DNA of 64,000 nucleotides from contig NZ_AP019657.1 in assembly GCF_009938225.1 (NCBI RefSeq), positions 1,178,001-1,242,000 of the forward strand. The letters are read 5' to 3'. How positions within the stretch are numbered: the stretch's first letter is position 1; each line of letters opens with the position of its first letter. This stretch comes from Vibrio ponticus. GTDB lineage: Bacteria; Pseudomonadota; Gammaproteobacteria; Enterobacterales; Vibrionaceae. Made by a program: the position numbers and the translations under genes. Shown one piece after another: positions 45,446-55,486 of the stretch. The notes beneath the pieces were generated by a model. The model did no database searches. It was not told the DNA's origin and was given only the letters and a program-made list of their open reading frames with translations.

Positions 45446-46642
45446 TTATCTCTCCACTAACGCCACTTTACGGTTATACAAGTTCATCAGAGCAGAGGTG
45501 AGTAGACTTAGGGTCAGATAAACACCCATGGTCATTGCGATGATTTCAATCGCTTGTCCAGTCTGGTTGAGTGTGGTACCGGCAAAAACAGAAACCAAAT
45601 CAGGGTAACCGATCGCCATGGCAAGCGATGAGTTCTTAGTGAGGTTTAAGTACTGGCTGGTAAGTGGAGGAATGATGATTCTAAGCGCTTGCGGAATAAC
45701 CACCAGCTTAAGCGTTTTCGAGCGTGGCAAACCAAGCGACATCGCTGCCTCTGTTTGTCCATGGCTAACTGCATTAATACCAGAGCGTACAATTTCGGCA
45801 ATAAATGAAGCTGTGTAGATACTTAGTGCCAATAGTAACGCAGCAAGTTCAGGAATAATGCTAATACCACCGCGGAAGTTAAAGCCTTTCAATTCAGGGT
45901 ACTCGGCAGAAATTGGCGAACCCATAATGAAGTAAACAACTACTGGCAAGATAACAATTAAGCCCAGAGCGATGCGGAACATTGGAGTTTGTTGCCCGGT
46001 AAGTTTCTGACGGTTGTTTGCCCATATATTAATCACGAACGTCGCGATAATACCAACGACAAGCACACCGATGACAACCATTGCGCCTTGCTCTAGAACA
46101 GGTGCAGGGAAGAACAACCCACGTACGTTGACGAAAATCGCCTCTCCCAAGCTAATACTTTGTCTTGGTGAAGGTAGTGCTTGAAGTACCGCGAAATACC
46201 AGAAAAAGATTTGCAACAATAGGGGTATATTACGAAATACTTCGATGTAGACAGCAGCTAAACGGCTGACTAACCAGTTTGATGATAGACGTGCAATACC
46301 GATGGCAAAACCGAGCACGGTTGCGACGATAATACCTAAGAACGATACCAAAGCGGTATTCAGTAGACCTACCCAGAAAGTACGTCCGTACGAGAAGGTT
46401 TCATCATACTCAATCAGCGAAAGGCCAATCCCAAAGCCTGCTTCTTGGTCGAGGAAACCAAATCCAGTGGCGATGCCACGTGAATCTAGATTGGTAAGTG
46501 CATTGTTAACAATAGTGTAGATAAAAAAGGCCAGTGCACTTACAGCAATGATCTGAAAAGCGACTGATCGAAAAGTGGGATTATAGAGTAGGCTAGCTTT
46601 AGACGATGGTGCCTGGCTAACCTCGCTAATAGTAGGTTTCAT
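45446..46642 (-). CDS. aapQ: General L-amino acid ABC transporter, permease AapQ
   Basis: 398 residues with the extended N-terminal half typical of AapQ, including a large periplasmic loop, and the EAA loop IVRSGINAVSHGQTEAAMSL. Pairs with AapM to form the membrane channel. Confidence 0.92.
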   Translation of the reverse strand: MKPTISEVSQAPSSKASLLYNPTFRSVAFQIIAVSALAFFIYTIVNNALTNLDSRGIATGFGFLDQEAGFGIGLSLIEYDETFSYGRTFWVGLLNTALVSFLGIIVATVLGFAIGIARLSSNWLVSRLAAVYIEVFRNIPLLLQIFFWYFAVLQALPSPRQSISLGEAIFVNVRGLFFPAPVLEQGAMVVIGVLVVGIIATFVINIWANNRQKLTGQQTPMFRIALGLIVILPVVVYFIMGSPISAEYPELKGFNFRGGISIIPELAALLLALSIYTASFIAEIVRSGINAVSHGQTEAAMSLGLPRSKTLKLVVIPQALRIIIPPLTSQYLNLTKNSSLAMAIGYPDLVSVFAGTTLNQTGQAIEIIAMTMGVYLTLSLLTSALMNLYNRKVALVER

Positions 46643-46676
46643 ACTGCAGTAACCTCTAATCCGTCGATATTAGTAA

Positions 46677-46698
46677 ATGGGCGGAAAACTCCGCCCAT
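46677..46698 (-). terminator. Intercistronic hairpin between aapJ and aapQ
   Basis: ATGGGCGGA pairs perfectly with TCCGCCCAT around AAAC, about 30 bases past the aapJ stop. On the minus strand only TTTACT follows. Likely a partial terminator or mRNA stabiliser favouring aapJ. Confidence 0.7.
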
Positions 46699-46726
46699 TT
46701 GTTTATTTATAGGTATCTAATTTTGC

Positions 46727-47755
46727 TTAGCGGATAGGTGGCGCGTACATGAAGCCGCCTTCGTTCCACAGTGCGTTGACGCCACGAGAGATCTCAAGCG
46801 GTGAACCTTCACCAACAGTACGCTCGAAGCTTTCACCGTAGTTACCTACTTGCTTAATCACTTGGTAACCCCAATCATCATTTAGACCTAAGCTCTTACC
46901 TTTAGGACCGTCGACACCAAGGATACGCTTGATGTTTGGATCAGATGATTTCAGCATTTTATCGACGTTTTGCGAGTCCACACCGTACTCTTCGGCATTG
47001 ATCATCGTATTAAGCGTCCACTTAGCGATGTTGAACCATTTATCATCACCTTGGCGTACCACAGGACCTAGTGGTTCTTTAGAAATGATTTCTGGTAGTA
47101 CAACTGCTGAACTTGGGTCAGCAAGGTTTAGACGCAGTGCGTAAAGACCTGATTGGTCAGTTGTCAGTACGTCACAGCGACCAGCATCGAAACCACTTGA
47201 GGTTTGCGCAGCAGTATCAAATACCACAGGTTTGTAGGTCATCTTATTGTTGCGGAAGTAGTCAGCAAGGTTTAGCTCGGTTGTTGTTCCTGATTGTACA
47301 CAAACAGATGCACCGTCAAGCTCTTTAGCGCTTGAAATGCCAAGATCTTTCTTGATCATGAAGCCTTGACCGTCGTAGTAGTTTACACCGACGAAGTTCA
47401 GACCGAGTGCAGTATCACGGTGTAGCGTCCATGTTGTGTTACGTGATAGTACGTCGATTTCACCAGATTGTAGTGCCGTGAAACGCTCTTTTGCTGTTAG
47501 CGGAACGTATTTCACTTTCGTTTTGTCGCCTAGTACTGCAGCCGCAAGAGCTTGACAGTATTCCACGTCAATCCCTTCCCATTCACCCTTTGAGTTTGGG
47601 TTAGAAAAACCCGGTAGACCAGTACTAACACCACAAGTAAGTACGCCTTTCTTAAGTACTTTATCCAGAGTGCCGTCCGCTGCGTTTGCGGCGGTAGACA
47701 TAAATGCGGTTGATGCAACTACGACTGAAGCAAGGAGCGATAGTTTTGTTTTCAT
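46727..47755 (-). CDS. aapJ: General L-amino acid ABC transporter, periplasmic binding protein AapJ
   Basis: 342 residues with a signal peptide (LSLLASVVVASTAFMSTAANA). The mature protein begins DGTLDKVLKKGVLTCGVSTG, typical of AapJ/PBP family 3, with a long C-terminal extension ending YAPPIR. It captures amino acids of broad type. The ATG at 47755 has AAGGA ahead; the frame extends upstream without support. Confidence 0.93.
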   Translation of the reverse strand: MKTKLSLLASVVVASTAFMSTAANAADGTLDKVLKKGVLTCGVSTGLPGFSNPNSKGEWEGIDVEYCQALAAAVLGDKTKVKYVPLTAKERFTALQSGEIDVLSRNTTWTLHRDTALGLNFVGVNYYDGQGFMIKKDLGISSAKELDGASVCVQSGTTTELNLADYFRNNKMTYKPVVFDTAAQTSSGFDAGRCDVLTTDQSGLYALRLNLADPSSAVVLPEIISKEPLGPVVRQGDDKWFNIAKWTLNTMINAEEYGVDSQNVDKMLKSSDPNIKRILGVDGPKGKSLGLNDDWGYQVIKQVGNYGESFERTVGEGSPLEISRGVNALWNEGGFMYAPPIR

Positions 47756-48159
47756 GTGTATCCTTCCTGTGGAATCCATGTTAGACCAGGTGACACCTGA
47801 TACAACGAATCGAAAAATGTTGTGTTTATTGCTATTGTCGACTTTATAAACTGCTCTGATGTGTCAGTCTCTAAATCAACTAGTTATAAGCCTAGGAAAG
47901 GATCTGCATATTCTCAAATGTATAATTTAAAATGAATTTTGATTAGAATCACAATCCTCGACACAAATAGAATGACGAAGTGTTAATTAATTGTAAATAG
48001 CACGTTGATCTCAATTCTAGTAAAGCAGCTTTTGATACAGTTAGAGTGACGGATTACTAGTTTGATAGTCTTGGTTAATGCTTTTAACTCGAAATATAAT
48101 TTCAAGGTTTAAGTTAAATTCGACGCTAAATGTTGAAGATTAAATAAGCAAGGAGCGAA
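47756..48159. other. Intergenic region upstream of aapJ and the siroheme gene
   Basis: About 400 bases, AT-rich, between divergent genes. No ORF, repeat or RNA of note was seen. Confidence 0.5.
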
Positions 48160-49095
48160 ATGCAGTACTTTCCAATGTTTTTAGACCTCAAAGGTAAAGA
48201 GGTTCTGGTGGTAGGTGGCGGTGAAGTTGCTTGCCGTAAAGTGGAAACGCTAGTTAGAGCAGGGGCAATTGTTACAATTGTGTCTCCGGCGATTGAGGAT
48301 TATTTACAGACTTTAGTTGTAAGTGAAGAGTGCCAATGGGTACAGAACTTCTACTCGCGCGAGATGATGGATAACAGATTTGTACAAGTTTGGGCTACCA
48401 CAGATAATCCAAGCTTGAATCATCAGGTGCATCATGATGCCAAAAAACTCGGCATTTTAGTCAACGTTGTTGATGACCAACCTTATTGCGATTTTATAAC
48501 GCCTTCCATTGTCAATCGTGGTCGCTTTCAGATAGCGATTTCGAGTGGTGGAGCATCGCCAGTACTGGTGCGAAACATTCGACAAAAGTTGGAGTATATA
48601 CTGCCACAAAACCTGGCTCTACAAGGAGAATTCGCTGCTTCTAAGCGCAACGATATTAAGCAAAAACTGCCGAGTGTTGATTTAAGACGTAAGTTTTGGG
48701 AGCGATTTTTCGATCATGCACAAGTAGAACTCGCGACATCAAGACAAGAGTTGGAAGTATGTTATCACAGCTTGCTTAGTGACAATGTCACTATGTCTGG
48801 GCAGTTAACTTGGGTTGAGTTCGGTCAGGATATTGAACTATTGTCTCTTAAAGCCTTGCGGTTGATGCAGCAAGCGGAATTAGTGCTGTATCCTGCCGAT
48901 TGCCCATTTGTGTTTGTCGATAGCGTAAGAAGAGATGCAGAGCGATTAATGTTTCATGATGAAGGCGAGTTGAGTAAATTGATCGCTCAAGCCCAGCAGC
49001 AACATTTACGCGTGATTGTGTTTATCAGTGAAGCATCGGCGAAGTACAATTTACTGATTGGCAACAGTTTACGATTAAAGCCGGCGAGAATGTAA
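48160..49095 (+). CDS. Precorrin-2 dehydrogenase/ferrochelatase-like protein with a degenerate uroporphyrinogen methyltransferase tail
   Basis: 311 residues. The N-terminal 200 residues match the CysG/Met8 dehydrogenase-ferrochelatase: VLVVGGGEVACRKVETLVRAG, the catalytic-type Asp region VNVVDDQPYCDFITPS and ISSGGASPVLVRNIR. These make siroheme from precorrin-2. From about residue 215 the sequence resembles the start of the CysG methyltransferase domain (ELLSLKALRLMQQAELVLY, then RRDAERLM), but the glycine loop GAGPGD is replaced by EFGQD and the rest of that domain is missing. So it is probably bifunctional only; the methyltransferase must be elsewhere. Start ATG at 48160 after AAGGAG. Confidence 0.85.
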   Translation: MQYFPMFLDLKGKEVLVVGGGEVACRKVETLVRAGAIVTIVSPAIEDYLQTLVVSEECQWVQNFYSREMMDNRFVQVWATTDNPSLNHQVHHDAKKLGILVNVVDDQPYCDFITPSIVNRGRFQIAISSGGASPVLVRNIRQKLEYILPQNLALQGEFAASKRNDIKQKLPSVDLRRKFWERFFDHAQVELATSRQELEVCYHSLLSDNVTMSGQLTWVEFGQDIELLSLKALRLMQQAELVLYPADCPFVFVDSVRRDAERLMFHDEGELSKLIAQAQQQHLRVIVFISEASAKYNLLIGNSLRLKPARM

Positions 49096-49120
49096 ACTAC
49101 GCTTATTCCGTTGTTAAAAG

Positions 49121-49147
49121 AAAACCCGCCAAATCGGCGGGTTTTTA
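49121..49147 (+). terminator. Bidirectional terminator between the siroheme gene and yajQ
   Basis: AAAACCCGCC and GGCGGGTTTT pair around AAATC, with T on the plus side and T on the minus side. Confidence 0.9.
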
Positions 49148-49163
49148 ATCTTAACTGTCACTC

Positions 49164-49649
49164 TTAGTCACGGAAGTTTTCGTATTGGAATGGTTGACCC
49201 AGTTCCGCTTCACGAATCAGCGCGATAGCTGCTTGTAGATCGTCGCGTTTCTTACCAGTTACACGAACTTTCTCACCTTGAATAGAAGCTTGAACTTTCA
49301 TTTTCGCGTCTTTCAAAGCTTTTACAACTTTCTTCGCCATTGGAGTATCAATGCCTTGTTTGAAAACAAGTACTTGATGCCAATTTTTACCTGTCGCTTC
49401 AGGCTCTTTGGCTTCCATTGAGTTTGCGTCAACACCACGCTTAGCTAGGTGGCTGCGTAAAATGTCACGCATTTGCTTTAGCTGGAAGTCACCTTCCGCG
49501 CTGAGTTTTACAGATTCATCTTTTTGTAGCTCAATCTCTGCTGCTACATTTCTAAAGTCGAAACGAGTAGAAAGCTCACGCTGAGCGTTCTCAATTGCGT
49601 TACGAAGTTCAACGCTATCGATTTCAGAAACAATATCAAAAGATGGCAT
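49164..49649 (-). CDS. yajQ: YajQ-family nucleotide-binding protein
   Basis: 161 residues, the standard length. [20 protein letters not shown] at the N-terminus is diagnostic. YajQ binds nucleotides and, in some bacteria, cyclic-di-GMP as an effector. Two ferredoxin-like repeats; C-terminal [27 protein letters not shown] precedes the ATG. It follows the DAHP synthase gene by 16 bases. Confidence 0.95.
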   Translation of the reverse strand: MPSFDIVSEIDSVELRNAIENAQRELSTRFDFRNVAAEIELQKDESVKLSAEGDFQLKQMRDILRSHLAKRGVDANSMEAKEPEATGKNWHQVLVFKQGIDTPMAKKVVKALKDAKMKVQASIQGEKVRVTGKKRDDLQAAIALIREAELGQPFQYENFRD

Positions 49650-49665
49650 GTAAATTTCCTCTAAA

Positions 49666-50718
49666 TTATGGGCGTGCTTTAACAGCGTTCGCCAAAAGTT
49701 CCAACATGTACGCCGTGTCTTCCCAGCTCAAGCATGGGTCAGTGATTGACTGACCGTAGGTTAGGGAAGTGATGTCGTCCATTGGTTGATTGCCTTCAAT
49801 AATAAAGCTCTCAGCCATAATACCTGCGATGTAAGTACTGCCAGATTTAATTTGTTCACAAATGTCTTTAGCAACATCGATTTGTTTTCTATGTTGTTTT
49901 TGGCAGTTCGCGTGACTGAAATCTACCACAAGTCGTTGTGGTAGGTCGAACTCTGCAAGCTGTTTACATGCGACTTCGACTGATTGTGCATCAAAGTTTG
50001 GACCTTGATCGCCGCCACGTAGAATCACGTGACCGTAAGGGTTACCAAATGTACGGTAAACGGTCATACGACCATTTTTGTCTGGCGAATAGAAGTAGTG
50101 CTGTGCTTTCGCTGCACGGATCGCGTCGATAGCGATTTTAATGTTGCCGTTAGTACCGTTTTTGAATCCGACTGGGCATGACAATGCAGAAGCCATTTCA
50201 CGGTGGATTTGCGATTCTGTTGTTCGAGCGCCAATTGCGCCCCAAGTGATGAGATCGGCAATGTATTGGCCAGTGATCATATCAAGAAACTCGGTAGCCG
50301 TTGCCAGGCCAAGTTTATTGATATCAAGCAATAGCTCGCGTGCTTTGTTAAGACCAGTTTCAAGCGCGTAAGAACCATCGAGATTAGGGTCAGTAATGAG
50401 ACCTTTCCAACCTACAACAGTGCGAGGCTTCTCAAAGTAGGTACGCATCACGATGAAAAGTTCATCTTTGTATTGTTCTTGAATGGTAGCGAGACGACTC
50501 GCGTAATCGAGTGCTGCTTCTGTATCGTGTACAGAGCATGGACCAACGATAACAAGAAGACGTTGGTCTTCACCTACCAAAATGCTTTCAATCTGACGGC
50601 GAGATTGGGCGATACGTGCCGCTACATCGTCAGTAATTGGGTAAGTGTGGCTCAACTCAGAAGGAGTTGGCATAGGACCCATCGGTTGGGTTCTTAGTTC
50701 GTCGGTTTTAAGTGGCAT
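49666..50718 (-). CDS. aroH: 3-deoxy-7-phosphoheptulonate (DAHP) synthase, AroH-like
   Basis: 350 residues. It condenses phosphoenolpyruvate and erythrose-4-phosphate, opening aromatic amino acid synthesis. Metal and substrate motifs [25 protein letters not shown] and [11 protein letters not shown] are all present. Against remembered E. coli isozymes it resembles AroH (Trp-sensitive): [14 protein letters not shown] and GNPYGH are AroH-type and not AroG/AroF-type. Effector specificity is inferred from that. No Trp operator was seen upstream. The ATG at 50718. Confidence 0.88.
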   Translation of the reverse strand: MPLKTDELRTQPMGPMPTPSELSHTYPITDDVAARIAQSRRQIESILVGEDQRLLVIVGPCSVHDTEAALDYASRLATIQEQYKDELFIVMRTYFEKPRTVVGWKGLITDPNLDGSYALETGLNKARELLLDINKLGLATATEFLDMITGQYIADLITWGAIGARTTESQIHREMASALSCPVGFKNGTNGNIKIAIDAIRAAKAQHYFYSPDKNGRMTVYRTFGNPYGHVILRGGDQGPNFDAQSVEVACKQLAEFDLPQRLVVDFSHANCQKQHRKQIDVAKDICEQIKSGSTYIAGIMAESFIIEGNQPMDDITSLTYGQSITDPCLSWEDTAYMLELLANAVKARP

Positions 50719-50966
50719 ACTGCAGCCTATTCTTTAATTACGAAGCGCTAAAGATAACGGAAACCCACTAAGGAATAAACTAAATATACAAATTCTTAAG
50801 ATTTAACTTATAACCAAGTAAATCAAGTAACCTCAGTGGTGTGACAATGTAACTGTTTAAGCGCGGTTAATTCTCAATTATGTTAATGCAATGTTGACTT
50901 TGCTGCAAAACAATATACAACTTAGTTATTAATAACAGATCAGACCAGTTGATAACGGACGTCACT

Positions 50967-51449
50967 ATGCTCACTCCTCTACGCCAAGCGAATTTCTACT
51001 TAAACTCTTTCGGCTTCTTTAAAGTCCCGTTGATCTGGCTATGTCGTCCCAAGATATTGCAATTGGACGAAGAGAAAGTCGAAGTGATGATCCCACTGCG
51101 TCGAAGAACCAAAAACCATCTCAATAGTATGTATTTTGGCGTTTTGGCAGTCGGTGCAGATGTCGCTGGTGGCTTTATGGCAATGAGCAAAGCTCAGCAG
51201 CGAGGCGAAAAAATATCGTTGGCATTTAAGGCGGTTAAAGGCGAGTTTTTGAAAAGACCGGAAGCGGATGTATTGTTTACGTGCAGTGATGGTTTGCTGA
51301 TTGATCAGATGCTGGATGACGCGATTGAGACAGGTGAGCGGGTCAATAAAGCGGTGGTGATCACCGCCACTTGCCCAGATCTACACGGAGAGGAACCGAT
51401 GGCGGTGTTTGAACTGACGCTTTCGATAAAGTTATCTAAGCGCCAGTAA
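50967..51449 (+). CDS. DUF4442 hot-dog-fold protein (thioesterase-like)
   Basis: 160 residues. RRRTKNHLNSMYFGVLAVGA is the hot-dog-like core where PaaI thioesterases carry N-H-x-G; here it is NHLNSMYFG. The enzymatic role is not established. The ATG at 50967 is preferred over the upstream TTG at 50949. Confidence 0.8.
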   Translation: MLTPLRQANFYLNSFGFFKVPLIWLCRPKILQLDEEKVEVMIPLRRRTKNHLNSMYFGVLAVGADVAGGFMAMSKAQQRGEKISLAFKAVKGEFLKRPEADVLFTCSDGLLIDQMLDDAIETGERVNKAVVITATCPDLHGEEPMAVFELTLSIKLSKRQ

Positions 51450-51456
51450 GGATTGT

Positions 51457-52827
51457 TTAAGGCAGAGGAATATTTGGATCGACGTCAACCTGTTCGATGG
51501 CAACGATTTTGGTACGGTTTAAGATGATCTTCCAGCGGAAGTATCTCTGTTTACCGTCAAAGCGGTCCTCTTTCGCAATTAAGTTGATGAGATGGCGTTT
51601 CTCTACCGATTCTTTACTCACTTGACCGTTATTGAGCAAATATACGCGGTTTGAGCCTTTATCCATTAAGCGCGTAAGCGACCTCATACTCACGAACATG
51701 GTTTCGCGGGTTTCTTCATAACCACTCATAAAGCGCGACGTCGCCATTTCGATCTCTGAGCGATAATGAAGTATCTGCTCTTCACGTTGTGCGGTACGTT
51801 TTTTGCGAATAAACATGATGCGGTCAGGTAATTTGTTTAGCGCTTGGTAATCGAGCCATTCGGTTTTTTGACCAACCACTTTGTTGGTTGTTGGGTCAGT
51901 ATAACGTTTACGCCAGCGAGGTTTTCCTTTACGGAACCAGCGCCACAATACATCGCGAAGGTCATCTTTGAATATTTCACGTAGTGCGTAAACAAACGAC
52001 ATCGCAACGATAAACGACGCGGTAATTTCACCCCAGTAATCACGGGCAAGCACGGCGGTTATGGTTACAAATACCATCACAAACCCCGTTGCTAACCCCT
52101 TAACGATTCGCTTCATATTCTTACCGAGCGAAGTGGTTTTTTCTTTGAGCACGATAGGGTGCTCAATCAAGCGACGGAGTAAGCGCATCTTATTACTCAT
52201 TCGCGTTACGTCGTCACGTGTCGCGGGTGAGTTATAGTTGTTGAGCTTACGGTGCGCTTTCTCTTTCTCGACAATTAGAATCAAACGCTCTTTTAGCGTT
52301 TTATAATCGCCATCACGCGGCATATGCGCGATCAGAGAAAGAAACTTTTGTTCCGTATACCAAGACAAATAGTTGTCGATATTGGCATAGTAACGCTTAA
52401 GACTTTCTTCGTACGGTATACCACGACGTAACTTTTTAAGAATGTCGATTGCCAACTCAATCACTGCATCGATTTCTTCGTCGGTAACCACTTCTGTATC
52501 GTAGCGGTTAAGTTGATTGACGGCTTTATCAAGCGCAATGACGTACTGATACGCAAACAAACTCAAACTCACGCGATATTGCGTGGAAGATAAACGTCCT
52601 CGTTTAGCTAAACGGCTGTGGATCAGTGGCAAGAGTATCTTGTCACTGTAGTAAGCGCGCTTTTGCACGATAGATTCGTAATAAAATTCAGTTTCTTTAA
52701 GTACGTCAGGGCTAAGTCCTAACTCACCAGGAACAAAGAAATAGAGATCAAGATTGGCCTTTTTGCTGGATGCCATTGAATGGGAAATCTTGAGCGTGAT
52801 GCCGTCCTGCTTATCAACGGTAATCAA
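51457..52827 (-). CDS. Conserved two-TM protein of unknown function
   Basis: 456 residues and not recognised. The N-terminal half (to about 240) is helical and basic, rich in Arg, Lys and Tyr. Two adjacent hydrophobic helices lie near 250-290 (IVKGLATGFVMVFVTITAVL, then a segment ending FVYALREIF). The C-terminal 170 residues are basic and mixed alpha/beta, ending DVDPNIPLP. It looks like an inner-membrane protein with two cytosolic domains. The start codon is TTG with GGAG nine bases upstream; the next Met is 17 residues in. It is convergent with the DUF4442 gene, with 7 bases between stops. Not a known pathway member. Confidence 0.75.
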   Translation of the reverse strand: MITVDKQDGITLKISHSMASSKKANLDLYFFVPGELGLSPDVLKETEFYYESIVQKRAYYSDKILLPLIHSRLAKRGRLSSTQYRVSLSLFAYQYVIALDKAVNQLNRYDTEVVTDEEIDAVIELAIDILKKLRRGIPYEESLKRYYANIDNYLSWYTEQKFLSLIAHMPRDGDYKTLKERLILIVEKEKAHRKLNNYNSPATRDDVTRMSNKMRLLRRLIEHPIVLKEKTTSLGKNMKRIVKGLATGFVMVFVTITAVLARDYWGEITASFIVAMSFVYALREIFKDDLRDVLWRWFRKGKPRWRKRYTDPTTNKVVGQKTEWLDYQALNKLPDRIMFIRKKRTAQREEQILHYRSEIEMATSRFMSGYEETRETMFVSMRSLTRLMDKGSNRVYLLNNGQVSKESVEKRHLINLIAKEDRFDGKQRYFRWKIILNRTKIVAIEQVDVDPNIPLP

Positions 52828-52928
52828 GAGAGAGCTCCGAAAGGAAAAAAGTTCGAATAATCTGGCGCAAGCATAACAGACTTTCGCTATAATCGCCCCA
52901 AATTAAGTGTTACAGAGATAAAAATACA

Positions 52929-53762
52929 ATGATTAATGTTGGTCAAGTAAACCACCTCGAAGTAGTGAAACAAGCTGATTTTGGAGTATTTCTTGATGCA
53001 GGCGAGTTTGGCACCGCTCTTTTACCTAAACGTCACGTTCCGGAAGGTGTGGAAGTAGGTCAGTTTATTGATGCATTCCTGTATTTTGATTCAGACAACC
53101 AGCTAGTAGCGACTACTGAAACACCGATCGCGCAAGTAGGCGAATGGGGTTTAATGAAGATTGAAGGTATCAGCAGCACCGGCGCATTTGTTAACTGGGG
53201 TATCAAAGAGAAAGATCTTTTGGTGCCATTCAGTGAGCAACGCGGTCGTTTAGCTGCCGGTCAGATGATTCTAGTTTACGTCTACACCGACCGTGCATCT
53301 GGTCGTGTGGTTGGTACAACTAAGTTCAACAAGCTGCTAGACAAAACGCCAGCAAACTACACTCGTAACCAACAAGTGGACTTACTGATTGCTGAACGCA
53401 GTGACCTAGGCTACAAAGCGATTGTGAATGGCGAGCACTGGGGTGTGATCTTTAACTCGGACGTATTTGGCAAACTGTTCATTGGTAAAAAAATGAAGGG
53501 TTACATCAAAGCGATTCGTGAAGATGGCAAGATTGATTTGTCTTTGCAGAAAGTTGGCGTGGCTAAGATGGATGACTTGAGCTGTAAAGTGATTGAATTG
53601 CTCGAGAAAAAATGCGGATTTTTGCCGTTAAACGACAAATCAACACCAGAAGAGATTTTTGCCGCGTTTCGCACCAGTAAAGGTACGTTTAAAAAGACCA
53701 TTGGTGGTCTTTACAAGCAAGGTAAAATCACGATTGAGAAAGACGGCATCCGTCTAAACTAA
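52929..53762 (+). CDS. CvfB-like S1 RNA-binding protein
   Basis: 277 residues. Three tandem S1-like domains (first LEVVKQADFGVFLDAGEFG, then EGISSTGAFVNWGIKEKDLLVPF and IKAIREDGKIDLSLQKVG) and a C-terminal winged-helix (KSTPEEIFAAFRTSKGTFKK), the CvfB/YitL architecture. It binds RNA. GAGA lies ahead of the ATG at 52929. Confidence 0.88.
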   Translation: MINVGQVNHLEVVKQADFGVFLDAGEFGTALLPKRHVPEGVEVGQFIDAFLYFDSDNQLVATTETPIAQVGEWGLMKIEGISSTGAFVNWGIKEKDLLVPFSEQRGRLAAGQMILVYVYTDRASGRVVGTTKFNKLLDKTPANYTRNQQVDLLIAERSDLGYKAIVNGEHWGVIFNSDVFGKLFIGKKMKGYIKAIREDGKIDLSLQKVGVAKMDDLSCKVIELLEKKCGFLPLNDKSTPEEIFAAFRTSKGTFKKTIGGLYKQGKITIEKDGIRLN

Positions 53763-53807
53763 CGCCCCCATTATTATGGTCTCATACTATTGAACTATAA
53801 TAAAAAA

Positions 53808-53834
53808 GGCCCAGATCTCATCCTGATCCGGGCC
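53808..53834 (-). terminator. Putative terminator downstream of rsmF
   Basis: GGCCC-A-GATC and GATC-C-GGGCC pair with one mismatch. Six A before it give a T run on the minus strand. It is about 130 bases past the rsmF stop. A smaller GGCTC/GAGCC stem lies nearby at about 53844-53860. Confidence 0.65.
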
Positions 53835-53964
53835 TAGGGGAATGGCTCTATTAATGAGCCCGCGCTAACTTTATTGATATTATTGTTTGTATATAAGATT
53901 AATATTAGTACAAAATTTGGTTTGCGCGAGCTTGTTTCGGGTTTTAGAACTAATTTAGTACGCC

Positions 53965-55398
53965 TTAGAATAGGTTCTTGTCACGTACTAGTTCACGAGG
54001 CAATCCGTTTTTCACTCGGTTACCCACCCATTTACCTAAACCAATCACGTAGTTACCCACATCACTGCCGATTTTAACTAGTACTTCGCCTTTGCCTGAT
54101 TGACCTTCTGGGCGGACATCGCGTCCCATAAACCATTCACGAGCATCTTCAATCGAAAGTACTACGCAGTTCTTTTCTGTCCCATCCGATAGTGCTGTCG
54201 CAACTTGGTGCTGCCAGCGGTAGCCTTTTTTGTGTGCTTCAGCAATTTTTATCCCCATGCGTGAGAATTTAAATTCACTCAGCATCGGCTCAAGGGCAGT
54301 GGGGAATAACCACACATCGTTGTCACGTAGCCAAACTGCCGAATCAGTAGGTAAAGTAACATCGAGTGCTTCCTTTAACTGTTTCGCGATATCTTGCTGC
54401 ACTTTGCTACTCGCTTTCTCAAACGGGAACTTGCCGAGGCGCTTTTTCACTTCAGGTGCTGCAACTGAACCTAATTTACGCAGACGAGCAACAAAGAAAC
54501 CTTCACAATCGTAAACTTGAGGGAAGATATGGAGGAAGCCTTCTTCAGTGATCGCTTTTTCCGCTTCTGGGAATAAGTGGGTTAAATTATCGAACTCAAC
54601 CAAATCACCAAATGTCTCTTTAAGATGCAGACAAACTTCTTGGTTTTCTTCACGACTCAATGTACAGGTTGAGTAAACCATCACGCCACCAGGCTTAAGA
54701 GCATGGAAGGCACTTTCTATCAGGTCTTTCTGTGTCTCAGCGATAGAAATAACCGATTCTTTACTCCAGTTTTTCATCGCGTCGGCATCTTTGCGCACAG
54801 TGCCTTCGCCTGAGCATGGCGCATCGATAAGCACCGCTTCAAACTGTTCTGGCAACCAACCGCCAAACACACGACCGTCGTAGTTACTTAACGCGGCATT
54901 GCGAACACCACAACGTTCGATATTTGCGTGCAGCACTTTAACTCGGCTTGATGAAAACTCATTTGCCACCAGCACACCTTGGTTATTCATGCGTGCCGCA
55001 ATTTGAGTGGTCTTTGAACCTGGTGCCGCCGCCATATCTAACACGCTGTCGTACAGGTCTCCGGTTTGGAATAACGCAGCAACCGGCATCATTGAACTGG
55101 CTTCTTGAATATAGAAAAGACCACTCATGTGTTCAGCGGTATTACCAAGAGGGACGATAGATTCATCGGCTTCAATCCAGAAGCCTTCTTCACACCAAGG
55201 CACAGGCTCAAGTTGCCAGCCTTTTTCAGCCGCTCGGATCAAAAACTCGTCAATCGAGATTTTCAGTGTGTTAACACGAATACTTTTACGCAGTGGACGT
55301 TGGCAAGCAGCGACAAAATCTTCCATATTCCGTGAACTAGGAAGGATCTTCGCCATCTCGGCTAGGAATGCATCAGGGATAAATACGTTAGCGTGCAA
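53965..55398 (-). CDS. rsmF: 16S rRNA (cytosine(1407)-C5)-methyltransferase RsmF
   Basis: 477 residues. SAM binding by [19 protein letters not shown], catalytic Cys in [13 protein letters not shown] and [13 protein letters not shown]. The N-terminal SIRVNTLK and C-terminal PUA-like region match RsmF (YebU). It methylates C1407 of 16S rRNA. It lies next to letB and letA, as in E. coli (yebSTU), although here the intervening repeat separates them. Confidence 0.95.
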   Translation of the reverse strand: MHANVFIPDAFLAEMAKILPSSRNMEDFVAACQRPLRKSIRVNTLKISIDEFLIRAAEKGWQLEPVPWCEEGFWIEADESIVPLGNTAEHMSGLFYIQEASSMMPVAALFQTGDLYDSVLDMAAAPGSKTTQIAARMNNQGVLVANEFSSSRVKVLHANIERCGVRNAALSNYDGRVFGGWLPEQFEAVLIDAPCSGEGTVRKDADAMKNWSKESVISIAETQKDLIESAFHALKPGGVMVYSTCTLSREENQEVCLHLKETFGDLVEFDNLTHLFPEAEKAITEEGFLHIFPQVYDCEGFFVARLRKLGSVAAPEVKKRLGKFPFEKASSKVQQDIAKQLKEALDVTLPTDSAVWLRDNDVWLFPTALEPMLSEFKFSRMGIKIAEAHKKGYRWQHQVATALSDGTEKNCVVLSIEDAREWFMGRDVRPEGQSGKGEVLVKIGSDVGNYVIGLGKWVGNRVKNGLPRELVRDKNLF

Positions 55399-55486
55399 AA
55401 TGAAAACTCGAGCAAATAAAACTTAGCGCGATTATACCCGAGAGAGTTGAAGATGGAAGGAGAACGGGGAATGGATGTGGGAGACG

